A stretch of DNA of 64,000 nucleotides from Rhyzopertha dominica (GCA_025024175.1 QCXZ01000064.1:49683325-49747324), one strand, 5' to 3'; positions 11,285 to 23,685 are shown, counted from the first letter of the stretch. Numbers and translations are program-made. The notes: generated by a model from the letters alone, not told the origin.

Positions 11285-13170
11285 CATGATAGTATTATTA
11301 CACTTCAGGTACAGTGAAGCGAGTATGCGGGCTAGGGTGGACGGACTACGGTTGCTCAAGAACAATATCTTGAGTAAGAACATGGCGAAGCTCAATGGTT
11401 TTGCTGCTGTCACTGAATGTGAAGTGACTGCTGTTATCAGGTCACTGAAATCGAACGCTCTTGGAATAGACATGGTCAACTTGAGAATGATTAAGCATGT
11501 GCTGCCCTTTTGCGTGACTGCCATCACCCATATCATAAATTACTGCCTTATCAATGGCTTAGTGCCAACTCTTCGGAAGAAAGCCTTAATAACACCATTG
11601 CCTAAAGTAAACCGAGTTGTGACAATAAACGACTTGGGACCTGTGAGCGTTTTGTGTACACTTAGCAAAGTCTTGGGAATCGTCGTGCAGAGGCAGTTTT
11701 CCGCACACCTTAACTGGAACGGCATACCACCGGTTAATCAGTCTGCTTTTAGGAAACACCACAGTACAGCTACAGCTTTGACTAGAATAACAGATGACAT
11801 TGTCCGTCAGATTGATGAAAATAGGGTCAGCTTCCTATGCCTTCTTGACTACTCAAAGGCTTTCGACTCGACTGATCGTGAGTTACTTCTATCTAAGCTT
11901 TAATACTATGGCATAGAGGGTACTGCGTTCAATTGGTTTACCAGTTTTCTTTCCGATCGAGTACAGGCGGTTAGAATCGATGGCGTGACTTCAAACTGGA
12001 TTACGACAGCATATGGGGTGCCTCAGGGTAGTGTGCTAGGCCCCTTAGCTTATAGCGTATATATTGCCGACTTTCCTCGAATGATGCCTGAGAATTGGGG
12101 AGTGCATTGCTACGCGGACGACATTCAATGTTACGTGTCGTGCTTTCCGGAGGAAACCAATNAGACTATAGGTGTAATTAACGAGACNCTTCAATCGATC
12201 GTTGACTGGTCGGACATTAATGGTTTTCAACTGAATGCGAAGAAAACTCTGGTGATGTGTATCGGCTCTGTAAATTGCATTCGGAAAATGCCACAGTGTC
12301 TTAGTGCGATTCTACTGAACTTTGAAGCGATTCCTCTCTCCAAGGAAGTGAAAAACCTGGGTGTAGTAATAGACCCTCATCCCTCATCTGTCCTTTGAGC
12401 AACATGCTGTGCGTAAGGCATCAACAGGGTGGTGGAAATTGAAATGTCTGTGGAAGTACAAGAACACATTATCACCGGAAATAAAATGGAAACTTGCCAA
12501 TGCACTGGTACTCTGTCACATAGATTATTGTAACACAGTGTATTACAAATTCCTGAGTAATTCAGTGAGGGACAAACTTCAATTATTGCAAAATGCATGT
12601 CTACGGTTCTCATTTTTAATAGGTTACTGGGACCATGTTACCCCATATTACAGACNGTTTAAAATACTAAAACTTAATGAGAGATATATACTGTCGTTTT
12701 GTGTGTTTTTACGGAGGATTATTTCTAGTGGGTTGCCAACATATCTTTGCGAACGTCTAACTCAGAGATCCGATATTCATGATGTAAACTTGCATTTTGT
12801 ACATAGTCTTTCTATTCCTAGACATAAAACGCAGAAATTCAAAGGTAGTTTTGAATATACTGCTGCGATATTGCATAATCACTACACTGACATATTCTCT
12901 GAAAAATGTAGCATTATAACGTTCAAGAATAAAATATCTTGTAAACTGCTAAAATTATATGAGAGTTAGGGACATTTGTATCTGTTTCGAGTATCTATCT
13001 CTGTTTGCTTTATACTCAACTGTTGGTTTCTACAAGTTTTGGATTAAAATAATCTGTTAATTTTATATTGAACTGCCCCTAATGTAAAACGGCTCTGCCG
13101 ATTTAGAGGGCTTTTGAACTATGTATACCTTGTACATTGCCCAATAAATAGTATTATTATTAGTATTATT
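11285..13170 (+). mobile_element. CR1/jockey-type non-LTR retrotransposon, 5'-truncated
   Basis: This copy holds the reverse transcriptase part of a non-LTR element followed by a 3' UTR and a simple tail. The 3' end has CCAATAAATAG at about 13140 and an (ATT)n tail near 13150-13180, as is typical for CR1-like elements. ORF1 and the endonuclease are missing, which fits truncation during target-primed reverse transcription. The tail runs into that of a second element in the opposite orientation. Confidence 0.85.
11310..12969 (+). pseudogene. Non-LTR reverse transcriptase, one stop and one frameshift
   Basis: The reading frame begins in the fingers region (AVTECEVTAVIRSLKSNALG). Motifs follow in order: LSKVLGIVVQRQF near 11660-11700, motif A LLDYSKAFDS near 11845-11875, motif B GVPQGSVLGPL near 12015-12048, and motif C CYADDIQCYVS near 12107-12140. 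The thumb and C-terminal region runs to a TAG at 12967-12969 (HIDYCNTVYYKFL, SIPRHKTQKFKGSF). An in-frame TAA lies at 11901-11903. A frameshift near 12380-12390, apparently from a duplicated CCCTCAT, moves the frame by one. N bases fall at 12162, 12188 and 12656. With only two disabling changes this is a fairly young copy. Confidence 0.9.
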
Positions 13171-14990
13171 ATTATTTATTTATTTATATACAGAAGCACA
13201 AACAATGCTTACAATTTATACAAAAATGAAATAAACAGAGTCTAGAATAAACCACATCGCAAAACAGAAACTATTATAATGTAAAATTAATACCTATATC
13301 TTATTCTAGATTAACACCTAATGTATGATTTTAACATTATGTTAGTAAACTCTCAATATACGAAAGGAAAAAGAAATAATTAATTGGTAGAAATGAGTAT
13401 TCAGAATCACTAAACAAATATGTCAACTTCAAGCGATGGAGTAGCCTGCTTAATGAATTGTAGAACTTAATACTTTTAAGAAGTGGGGACTTTGCATACG
13501 CATTAGTGAAATGTACTGGTAGATAAAACAAATTATGAAACCTAGTGTTATACACAGAAAGCACTGAAATATTCAGCATACTCAAAATAACTGTCCAGTA
13601 CACTGCACCATTACAAATGCTGTGCAGATAACGGAGATCTGCAAAACTTTGTCGCTGCTCCTGAGGTTCACGAATGAGGTTCTTTGCAGATCCAGATGGA
13701 GTTTATAAACGATCTATCTAAATCTTTTCAAGGCTATTGATGTACACTATATATTTGGAATTTCAAATGACCGAAGCATAGTTCAAAGTACTATTGACGT
13801 AAGCCAAAAACAAAGAATTAAGAGCTTTCTATTTCCTAAATTCAGAGCAAACTCTAAAAATAAATCCTAGACTATTATTTGATTTCATTACAATATAGGA
13901 AATATGTTCACTAAGTAGCATCTTTGAATTGTTCAAACACCTAAATCTCTCATTGAATTAGCCCTATTCAACAAGCTACTGGTTATACTATAATCAAATT
14001 TTGTAATGCTCGTATTTCTGGTAAATGATATCGCGCAACATTTATCAATGTTAATGAAAAGGTTATTACACTGGCAGTAGGATTGTAGCTTTTCAATATC
14101 CTCCTGGACTTGTCTACAGAAGAAACACAACGATAGATTTTTTAATCATGGCGATACATTAAAAGATTTGAATGTTTGAAACAATTGGAAATGTCATTTA
14201 TATAGATATTGAACAACAAAGGATCTAGATATGATCCTTGAGGAACACCTGAAGTTATTTCTACTTGATCAGACTTAACCCTACCAATCTTTACAAACTG
14301 ACTCCTGTCAAACAAATACGATTCAAACCATGCAAGAAGAGAGTCGCACACACCAATTTATTAAGCATTAAAAAAGATCAATTTTGTCAAACGCTTTACT
14401 GAAATCAGTGTAAGTGCTATCAAACTGTTGTTGATTGTCCATTTGTTGTAATAAAAACTCTGTGTACACAAAAGTTAGAAACCACTGAGCGTTCACTCAA
14501 GAACCGTTCTGAGAAGGACAAATCAGAAAGATATGGTCGTATTAATTGCTTCAAAAATTTTAGCAAAAATGCACAGCTTCGACTGCCTGATTTAAAGGTA
14601 GGCGAAACCGCAGCAGTCTTTTAGATTCTACGAAAGACGCCTTCTCTTAATGGATTTATTGAAAATTATCTGAAGAGGAGTCAACAGATTATCCATACAT
14701 TTCTCTAAAAAATGACTAGTATCATATCAGGGCCTATTCCCTGTTTTGAAAGAGCTTGTACTTTTTTCCTAATATGGTCCGAAGTTATTGATGGCGCACA
14801 TGCATAATTATTTGTAGCCAACCGAGATGAACTCTTAATAAAAGAATCGATACAAACTGGAATAAATTCTAATATTATCAATAGACATCCTGGAAATGAC
14901 CAAATATTTGGATGTTTGTGATTTAATAGGTAGTTCCTGTTTACTAAAAAGAATCAGGTGATAAGGTAAATTTTCCGGTTACTACGTATT
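13171..14990 (-). mobile_element. Second non-LTR retrotransposon, decayed
   Basis: This element reads on the minus strand. Its A/T-rich tail (13150-13190 on the plus strand) meets the tail of the plus-strand element, giving a tail-to-tail pair. The 5' limit is uncertain; recognisable coding similarity fades beyond about 14780. It is more decayed than its neighbour. Confidence 0.75.
13337..14640 (-). pseudogene. Reverse transcriptase remnant of a jockey/CR1-like element
   Basis: On the minus strand, from higher to lower coordinates, one can read KTAAVSPTFKSGS (about 14625-14586), motif A TDFSKAFDKI (about 14407-14378), ESYLFDRSQFVKIG, motif B SGVPQGS followed by LDPLLFNIYINDI (about 14260-14190), a degenerate motif C region LLMYRHD where YADD is expected, INIDKCCAISFTR, and the C-terminal LPVHFTNAYAKSPL (about 13530-13490). 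Several stops and frameshifts separate these blocks. The altered active-site motif and broken frame mean it is inactive. Confidence 0.8.
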
Positions 14991-16603
14991 TCTAGAACGG
15001 AATGCCACGCAGGTAAAATTTTTACATAGACTCTAGATGTGTTTATTTGCTAGCGTTTTTCTGAAAATAGCTTGCTCCTGATAAGCTGTCAGGAATCAAC
15101 ATTATAGCATTGTTTCTGCTACTAGAATGGTTTTGATATTGGCCTCATAAAAGTATAATTAAGCTTCAATTAATTATATTCTAATGCACTACATCATGGT
15201 CACTTCAATCGCACAATATTTGTCATAATGTAACTATTATCAATGTTGTAGTCAATGTGAATAGTATATTATGCAACGGGTGAGAAAATGAGGACATTAG
15301 ACGAACATGCGATCTTTATTCACGTGAATTATCCACTTATTTTTTGAACGCGTTCACTTTGAAAATTTATAGCAGCAGCGCATTCTAATACATAATCCTG
15401 ACATGTGATCACGTGAACGTTGGATTTATAGTAATAGTTCAACCTTAAAGAAACCAAGATATTATTAGAAATTTCCCATTTTAGGGCACCGCCGAAAATA
15501 AATTGTGATAAATCTATTTTTATTTATTTTTGTATATTCTCCAAGCTTACAGAAAATCAACTGACACAAAAATTTGTAACAGAAATGAAAACAGAATTAT
15601 TAAGTTAAAAGTATTACAATTAACACAATATTTTAAGCACGCCAATGACAAAGTCTGTTGCGGGGGTCTATTAGGGTCCTCTAATCAGTTATTATAAATT
15701 ATAACTGTTCTCGAGGACCAGCGTGATATCCAAGATTGTGGTTGAGCTCTTGTTAGTTCTTCTCACACATCGCACACCATGCAACGTCCAGACAACCATT
15801 CAGTTCATTCTCACACACCTCGGGAAACAAAAAAAAAACTAGAACAGTCCATTTAGGAGCTTTCATATACGGTAGTACTGTCTTAACGCTGTCCGGGAGT
15901 AGAAATATTCTTACAAAAAGTAATTTTGCTTGTGAATATTATGCTACTTTAGATGCTGTCTCATATCGAATACACTTCATTCATTCATTTGCAGTTGTAT
16001 TAAAAATGTCACAGCTATACTGTTGTTTTTTATGTACCAAAATATAAAAACTTTTCCTGTTGTGTGCGCCTTAACTCACCAAATATATGCAAAACTTCAC
16101 TTAAAGTTAATGTTATCGCTAATGCATTTTTGACGGCTTTACAAATCACTTTGCTCTGTGTATGCTGTGGTATCAACCTTACATTAGACAGGGTATTACT
16201 AGATTCAATGTAACTGTCACGCGTCGTTCCTCATGTCTAAAATCCCCGTTCATTCGTCTTCTTTAGACGGTTTCAGTTGCACGATAAGATATCGGCGAAG
16301 CTTCTTATGTAACTTTTCTCACCAAGGATTCATTCTGCCTCCATTAGCTCACTGTTGAAGTTAGAGGTGGAAAATTTAACGGTAAATTCCGTTATATATG
16401 TAAAATAATTTTTAGAAAAAACTATTTGAGATTATTATCGCAAGACAATAGGCACACATTTGAACTTCAAATACATATTTGAAACAGATGTTTAGAATAA
16501 TGTGGAGAGTGGTAAAATTTTAGTTATTGGTAGCAATATTTCTGTCAATTTACGAAGGTGACGTGTCAAGTCGTTTCGACGCCAGTGTCTTCTGAGCGAT
16601 ATA
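14991..16603. other. Non-coding stretch
   Basis: No gene or paired repeat was identified. The sequence is AT-rich, with no long open frames on either strand. Confidence 0.45.
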
Positions 16604-17583
16604 CAGGGTCCGCCACCTAAAACTCCCCAGGCTCGTATTTTCATCATTTTTTTAGGTACAACCTTAAGTTATACGTCAAATTGTATATAGGTCTCTTTAA
16701 ACTTTATAAAAATAGCATAGTGAGTGTCCAAAATTTTTTTTTGCCGATTATGCTATTGTGTAAATAAAGTTATTTTTGTAAATACCTACATATTTTTTTT
16801 ACTTTACCCCGTATAATAATTTATAGTTGGATGCCGGCTTTTATTTTCTTCAATTTGTGTCTTCACCATGTATGCGTAATTTTTACTCCTTCTTAATGAA
16901 AAATAAGAAAAACTCGTCGCCGCAATATTCTGTTAATAGGGTTGTTCACAATTTTCGTGTTAGTTTAACAGCTTGATACGATACAAATTATGCCTACATA
17001 CTCATCTCTGCACACAAAACCCCAAAATTGAGAGTAACTTTTAAATAAATCAAGTACAAATTTCTTTCTAAAGAGCGAGAGAGGCTAGAATGAGGCTAGT
17101 TTGGTTTTCTACATCATGCACTAGCCTCATTGCAGGGTATCGTTTCTAGCCTCTCTCTCTCTCTCTCTCTCTCTTTAAAACGAAATTTGTACTTAATGTA
17201 TTTAAAAGTTACTCTAAATTTCGGGGGTTTGTGTGTAGGCATAATTTGTACCGTAATAAGCTGTTACACTAATACTTAAAAAACGTGAACAGCCCTTTTA
17301 ATAGAATATGGCGGCGACGAGTTTTTCCTGTTTTTCATTAAGAAGGAGTAAAAATTACGCCTACGTTGCAATGACACAAATTGAAGAAGACAAAAGTCGG
17401 CATCCAACTGTGAAGCTATATTTATTATATGGGGGTAAGGTAAAAAAATATTTATAAAAATTTGGATAGTCACTATGCTATTTTTAAGAGTTTTAAAAGA
17501 CCTACAATATGACATATAACTTAAGGTTTTGCCTAAAAAGTAATGAAAACAGGAGCCTGGGGAGTTTTAGTTGGCGGACCCTT
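16604..17583. mobile_element. Foldback element family A, complete copy
   Basis: This is a roughly 980 bp element whose two halves are inverted copies of each other. The left end CAGGGTCCGCCACC follows TA at 16602-16603, and the right end is the inverted GGCGGACCC followed by a TA. Arms of about 480 bp match along most of their length, including TTTTACTCCTTCTTAATGAA-type blocks near 16890 and their inverse near 17335-17355. The centre (about 17070-17175) contains GCTAGAATGAGGCTAG and a (CT)n run near 17150-17175. There is no coding capacity. TA duplication and the CAGGG-type end suggest mobilisation by a Tc1/mariner transposase; that is inference. Confidence 0.85.
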
Positions 17584-17796
17584 TATATATTAGAAATAAG
17601 ATCATTATAATTGCCCATCCTGCTAAGTTCTGTTAGTATTTTATATTTTATTTCATGTGAAAAATTTTATTTAAAAATAAACCGCTAAGTACGTGCAAAA
17701 ATCACGCAAATACAAAAATATTAGTTGTATACATTCATGCCCTGATAACTCATCAAATGAATAAGCACTTTCCAGTAGGATATCCTTAAGTTAAGT
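17584..17796. other. Spacer between foldback element and non-LTR element
   Basis: Short AT-rich sequence with no feature that I can support. Confidence 0.4.
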
Positions 17797-17799
17797 GGT

Positions 17800-19975
17800 A
17801 CAGCGGTATAGTGACTTACAGCCAATAAGCATCATAACTACTCTTTCGAAGGTTCTTGAAAAGTTTATCCAGAAGCAAATATATAGTTACGCAATACATA
17901 ATATCAAACATGTAGTCAGGTTTTAGAAAAGGCCATAGTACCATTAGTACATTAACCAACATCATTGATGACATTATAACATCCCTAGATAGTGGTCGCG
18001 CCACTTCTCTAATTCTTTTAGACTTTTCGAAAGCTTTCGATACTCTCGATCACAACTTGCTGTGTGCTAAATTAGCTTACTATGGGTTTGACATGAACTC
18101 CGTTAGCTTTTTTAAGGCTTACATAAGCGATAGATAGCAAATTGTTAAATTATGTGCTAAGACCTCAGATCTATCAAATATTACTTCGGGTGTTTTTCAA
18201 GCTTCAGTTTTGGGACCTATCTTGTTTCTTATCTATACCGCTGATCTTTTACATAATGTAAGATTCTGCAAGACACATTGTTACGCGGATGATACGCAAA
18301 TCACTTATTCATTTGATTCTAAACAAACAAATTTTGCTGCCGAAGATATAAACAGCGATCTTAATAAAATTGAAAGATTTTCTAAAGACCATAATTTACA
18401 GCTTAATTCATAAAAGTGTTCTGTTATCTGCTTCTGTCATGCATAAAAGGTATAAGACTATTGTAAAGGCAGACCTGAAGTTATATATTTCTTGCAAAAA
18501 GTTAGAAATCGTCGATCAGGTAAATAGCTTAAGACTGATTATTGACGAAAATTTGAGATTTAAACAACATGTGAACATGTTAATGAAAAAACTGCTGTAT
18601 AATAGCATAAATATTATAAACTTCAAGATGAGAAAAAACTCTGTGAGAATCTAGTATTACCAATAATGAATTATTGTAATATCGTGTATTATAGTTGCTT
18701 AGACAAATACACCAGGGATCGCATGCAAAAATATCAGAATAGTTGCTGTCGTTTTGTGTATCGTATTAGGAAATATGATCGACTATCTGCTAGATTAAAT
18801 GAACTGAAGTGGTTGAGAGTTCAAAATATTTTCAAATATAACCTAATAACGTTTGTCCATAATGTGCTGCTTATCTCCTCTCCACCCTACCTGCGTAACA
18901 AACTGTTTTATAGGCGTGATCTCCATAACATAAATGTACGCCACGTTAAGAGGGGCATTTACTTGGAGTGATCGGGCAGAAATGTAAACTATGCAACCCG
19001 TATTACCAGCGGGACATGGGACGTAAGAGGGTAGCCAATAGGTTGAAATCACGCAAAGATCGTACGAGCAACAGACGGGCTTAACTAATATACGGAAAAT
19101 TGCTGACTGTAGTGTGTGCATAAAAAAGTAAGCATGATGTTGGCAACTTACTATGATATTATGCCAGGTTATTCAAAATATGGAATAACCCATTTATTTC
19201 TGTAAATATGAACTATAAAACATTTCATTCTAACTGCATGTCGACTATCATTTCTGGAGGAACTTTTAACATTAAATTTGTCACGTGTATTTAAACATAC
19301 AATCTTAGAAAGTCATATCGGAATAGATCGTATACCGCTCGATCATTCCCGACAGGTTTGTATCTTAGCCTCACTATTCTCTGGATACCACGCGACGGAC
19401 CTGGTGGGGATGGGCATTCGCATTTCGCTCTCGTGACGGACTCGTGCGAAAGGGTTTGCGGTTTTAGATTTTTTAATGTTTTTATTCATTTATCGTGCTC
19501 GTGTTTTTGGTAGTGTACAAAAAAAAATATGTAGCTACAACGTGGAGTTCGAATTTCTCGTTTATGTGCCTTGGTTTTCGAGAAATAGCTCGCCAAAAAT
19601 ACGCATTTTTAAGCAAAATATAACAACAAATATTTACATTACCGTACCAAATTCAGAAAAAACTCGAACTCTACGTTGTAGCTACATCTTTTATCATTGC
19701 CATGTCGAAATTTCACTTCGAAAAAGTTTCTAATAACTTGGTAAAATGTAAAACGGTAGGTGCTTAAAATGACCCGCTTCGCTCCAGGTAAACGCCCCTC
19801 TTAATAGTCTTTCATTACCTCCCCATCGGTTGGCCAGTGGCCACGTTTCGCAAATCCTTTTCGTACAATTCATTCGTTGCGTACTACTTTGTGCCTGGTG
19901 CGATTAGACGATTGTCTTCAAATGTTTTTCGTAAGGAAATAAAAAATATTCTTTTATCAACGCAGTAAAGCAAAC
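17800..19975 (+). pseudogene. Reverse transcriptase, interrupted and frameshifted
   Basis: Readable blocks in order: LQPISIITTLSKVLEKFIQK (about 17816-17876), FRKGHSTISTLTNIIDD, motif A LILLDFSKAFDTLDH (about 18010-18055), an in-frame TAG after YISDR, a degenerate motif B GVFQASVLGPI (about 18189-18222), motif C CYADDTQITYSF (about 18279-18315), and the thumb region (DEVNSL-like DQVNSLRLIIDENLRF, then MNYCNIVYYSC). At DLHNINVRHV the frame enters the MITE at 18950. It resumes at 19801 as NSLSLPPHR, then, one frame over, SFSYNSFVAYYF and RRLSSNVFRKEIKN. Stops and frameshifts show it is inactive. The minus-strand open frame at 17816-18004 is only a shadow. Confidence 0.85.
18950..19800. mobile_element. 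MITE with TTAA target duplication (piggyBac-like)
   Basis: The 851 bp insertion is flanked by TTAA at 18946-18949 and 19801-19804. Its ends are inverted: GAGGGGCATTTACTTGGAG on the left and GAGGGGCGTTTACCTGGAG as the reverse complement of the right. Inside, TGTAGCTACAACGTGGAGTT near 19530 recurs inverted near 19665-19690, so it also has a subterminal palindrome. There is no transposase. TTAA duplication is the signature of the piggyBac superfamily, so I assign it there as a non-autonomous member. The interrupted reverse transcriptase provides the empty-site control. Confidence 0.85.
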
Positions 19976-20157
19976 CTTGAGCCGACTGTTTTGATTGTTT
20001 TGTTTGATGGTATTATTTATTGTATTAATTATGATTAAGCATGTATTATTTCTTGCTGCTAAAGGTTAAGTTGAATAGCTAAAGGTAGACTTTGCCCTAT
20101 CAGGAATCAATATGAAAGGCTGTATGTTATTCCTAAATAAAACCTTATTATTATTAC

Positions 20158-21060
20158 AGTCTGATGATATATGCATGATAATAATTGTATTTTATAGGTT
20201 CCAATATCTTCAAAACAATAAAGAAGCAAATGCTAATACTCTACGTCTTCTTGCAGAACAAATTAGCGAAGGAATGGATGCCTCAATCTTCGTATGAAAT
20301 AGCTCAGCTGTTCAATCTAACTGAAAGGACCGGAAAGTTGTATAAAATTGTAGCAAATGAATTTTAGTGTATTGTATTCAAAGTTCTTTTTTACTGTTTA
20401 CTTAACTTTGAGAATTATTATTATTTTTCTACGTATCTATTCCTATCCATAATAGTTTACATCCAGCAGTAGTTAACAAAACAATTACGTAACAGGTAAC
20501 AATTTTGACTATCACTGACACATTATTAACGCGGCTTTGATGGTTGGCGAAGTCTATTTTCGGTTGGCACGTCTTCCAATTGATATAGCAATGCCCTTGA
20601 AAAGGGATTGGCGTAAAATTCAGGTGTGTGGTGGAAATCACGCACGCACGCAATCATCGACATTTTTGAGGACGCAACTAGTTAGGTGTTTAAACTATTG
20701 TTGACAATGGTCGTATTTTAAATCGATTGGATACGTAAATAAAAGTTAAGTAAAGAGAAAAGTCCGTAAAAAGTAATTTGTATGGTTGTAAAAAATTTTT
20801 TACTATATTGCAGTGTTGCTATGATACACAGGCAAAGAAACATTCACGAAACGTAAATTATCAGTCAGACGCAACGTCACACTGCTGAAAAGTTCACGGT
20901 AATTTAAGATTCTACTTGCATCAAAATTCATTTTTATATACAGAGTGGGCCGGTTTTCGTTGAGATTGGAAGGTAAAGGTTAAATAATAAGTAATGTAGG
21001 TTTCTCTTATCCACCCATAACCACTCGTTGCAGGGACATTTCCAACTATTTTTGACGGAA
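20158..21060. other. Non-coding stretch
   Basis: No confident gene. Short open frames at about 20112-20367 lie after a TTTTATAG acceptor-like site, but they do not resemble a known family and no donor is clear. The rest is AT-rich. Confidence 0.4.
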
Positions 21061-21074
21061 AATTAGAAATCAGC

Positions 21075-22410
21075 GGTACACCAGGAAACAGCNTTTCAAT
21101 TGGGTATTTACCATGTATTTATATTTTATTAAATTGCATATTAATAGGTAGCATCTAATCTACAAAACAGCTGTGACAGCTTATAAATTCGAAAAAATGG
21201 ATCGTAAGGTGTATTTTTGATATTAAAAATGTGAATATTTAAAGGGACCGCCAAAACGCCAACATATTGGCCGTGACGTCAGGTGTCTTGTAAATGGCCG
21301 CTTGTTTACATCTGGGGTTAGCGCGTCACGCGTCAGCCTCAGCCTGTCAATTTATCAGTTTGTTGTTTGCGTTCATTTTGTGACAAGCGAATTAAAATAC
21401 GCCAAGAAAAGTGAAATACTTATGAGTTATGACTTCTGAAGGCATGTTCATTGTTATGGAATTTGTGTACAGCGGCGAGCGGTTTAACGCGGCNGAGATG
21501 AGGAACGCAAAAGCAACAGCATAAGTGAACTTTTTATCAAAGTAACGTAGCATTGATAATTTGATCACAGTGGGTTGTTGGAAACATACTGTTTGTAAAC
21601 ATAAAAATGTAAGAATCAAAAACGTACCCCAAACTTGACCTTTATTTTAGAGGTCAGAATAAATTATAAATTGCCATTTATTTTCGGGGCTCTTGCGGTT
21701 AGTTGTCGGTCTGGCTAACAGTCGAATATATTGGGAACAACGTCGTTCTTTGTTATAACATTTCCCTCTACCAACTTAAAACGCATATAATTTTTCGTAT
21801 CCTCTTCAAACTATAAAAAAATGGAAACTGAATGGTAAATACTTATAACCCCAAAAAGAATAATAAAACTTGCAGTAAGAATTAAGATGATCTTCACAAC
21901 AGAAAACAAACTGCGATTTCGCATATCACGTCTAGGGGCCTTAAACAACTTTTTCATACGTTGATAATCTCGACGAACGGCTTACAAAATTTTTGTTAGC
22001 TGTACTGACTGAAGAACTTTTATAACCAGGTACAAAACAACACTTGTTTGGTTTTCCATACACAATAGATGCTTGTAAAACTACACAAATCACTTTTTGG
22101 TGCGACCTGTTACACCGTCCTTTCAATAAACACCACACAAAAGCTTTTCCCCTACAAGAATGATACTATACCATTAAACAGCACGCTACTCGGTAATGTT
22201 TACATGACACTTTACGTCACGAGTTGAATAACCTTGGATAGAAGCGTTTTGGCGGTGACTCCTAAGATTCGAATTTCAGACCTGAAATTATCTACCTACA
22301 AATATTTTTTTGTTTTTTTTTAACATGGCGTACGATATATATGCGCTTCAAGATTCATTTTACGTGATTTTCAAAAAAAGTGATAATACCCAATTGCAAA
22401 TACAGCCCGC
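21075..22410. mobile_element. Candidate degenerate inverted-repeat element
   Basis: Two pairs of inverted motifs frame this region. CAATTGGGTATT near 21097-21108 pairs with its inverse near 22385-22396. CCGCCAAAACGCC near 21247-21259 pairs with GCGTTTTGGCGG near 22243-22255. Similarity between these blocks is weak, so the arms are either old or short and broken. No transposase is visible; N bases occur at 21093, 21494 and 22419. Confidence 0.4.
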
Positions 22411-23600
22411 TATAACAANACAAGGTAGATATTGTCATAAATAATAAAAACCGGACTATGATATCAAGATAATAAAGGTGCAATCTTACCGGTAGTGTCA
22501 CGATTTCTTTTTTCTTGATTGTTTTTGAGAGTTTTTAAATTTTATTTTTACTAGTTTACTAAAATAATAATAAACATCATAAACATTTTTACGGTTTGTC
22601 AGATAGACTTACCATTTTATTTAATCAGTTAAAAACGTTTAAACGGTTTTTTTATAGTCGGTTTAGAGACCGAGATAGGGCCTCAAACGAAATCAAAGTG
22701 CTATCTTGTCTATATTGGGCTATAGAGAGATTGATGAGATCTAACAGACAGAAACAGCCGTCCTTGAATTGTTCTGATGTAGACAGCATAGCATACGCCT
22801 TTGTTTCCTACCATTTATATTTACCTTGCAATCCCAACATAAATGGTCCACTCTTAAATTAATTTGATTAAGCAAGCCATAGGGTTAAATAACTATATTG
22901 CATTGCTTTTTATAAATAAATTTAAAATACAGAATTATTGAATAAAACACCAGTAACCAACATAGAAGATTTGTAATGGACAGATTTAAATACAGAAATA
23001 CAATAAGCAGGTGTAGAAATATCTAACCAGAAAGCTGTCATTGTGTATCGATGTCCTTAGGTCTTCGCTTTAGGTGCTAAATTGTTTAACAAACGGTAAC
23101 AGATACCTTGAATACTTAATATATCATTCGAACGAAATTTTTAAGGCACGTCTGAAAGATCAAGGCGAATCATTATCTTCGAATAATTGGTGTGCTCTGT
23201 TATCGGTACGTGCATGCTCGATTTCTATTTAAGTTAAACAAGATAATCACCTAAAACCTATCAGTTATTAAAAAAATAATATATGAATAGTTTATAACAA
23301 TTACAAAAAAATATGAGGTGTCCGTTCGTCCCGCTCGCACTTGCTGACTAAACGCTCTAGCCTAACATTGCCGAAAACTGGGTGTATTAATACCGTTTTT
23401 TGGCTTATATATTACCAGGGTTCATACAGGTTGATTCGAGCAATTTACCGCATACTGATCACAGTATCAAATAATAAATAGCAAAAAATACGATTATAAT
23501 GCACAACCAAACACGAACACGTGCGCATCTGTCTTTTGATATCAAACCGTCATAGCCAGTGTTGCCAGAAGGATAACCACTACAATGATTATACCATGGC
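22411..23600. other. AT-rich non-coding stretch
   Basis: No supported feature. The open frame at 22596-22862 has no recognisable motif, and I do not annotate it as a gene. Confidence 0.4.
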
Positions 23601-23605
23601 GTCGT

Positions 23606-23685
23606 TTGCAGTTGGTGCAGTGGTTAGCACGTTTGACTAGTAATCAAAATGACCCAGGTTCAAATCCTCGTCAGAGCTGAAAATG
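23606..23685 (+). repeat. tRNA-like sequence, SINE head or tRNA pseudogene
   Basis: An A-box-like GTGCAGTGGTTAGCACG and a B-box-like GGTTCAAATCC are spaced as in a tRNA. Between them TTTGA-CTAGTAA-TCAAA forms a perfect five-base anticodon stem with a seven-base loop; the anticodon would be AGT (Thr). The T stem carries a mismatch and the acceptor stem does not pair convincingly. A tRNA-derived SINE head or a tRNA pseudogene fits better than a functional tRNA. Confidence 0.5.

Larger units (their letters stand above)
17797..20157 (+). mobile_element. Non-LTR retrotransposon split by a TTAA MITE
   Basis: This 5'-truncated CR1/jockey-type element starts within the fingers region of the reverse transcriptase and ends in a 3' UTR with CCTAAATAAAACC followed by (TTA)n at about 20135-20157. 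An 851 bp MITE interrupts it at 18950-19800. Coding sequence resumes right after the MITE, so the two halves belong to one original insertion. Confidence 0.85.

Noticed and set aside
17816..18004. Minus-strand frame over the retrotransposon
   Set aside because: Shadow of the plus-strand reverse transcriptase with its motif A.
20185..20367. Frames following a TTTTATAG acceptor-like site as a host exon
   Set aside because: Two overlapping frames are equally open, no donor is clear and there is no family match.
23606..23685. Functional tRNA-Thr gene
   Set aside because: Acceptor stem does not pair convincingly and the T stem has a mismatch, so it is kept only as a tRNA-like repeat.
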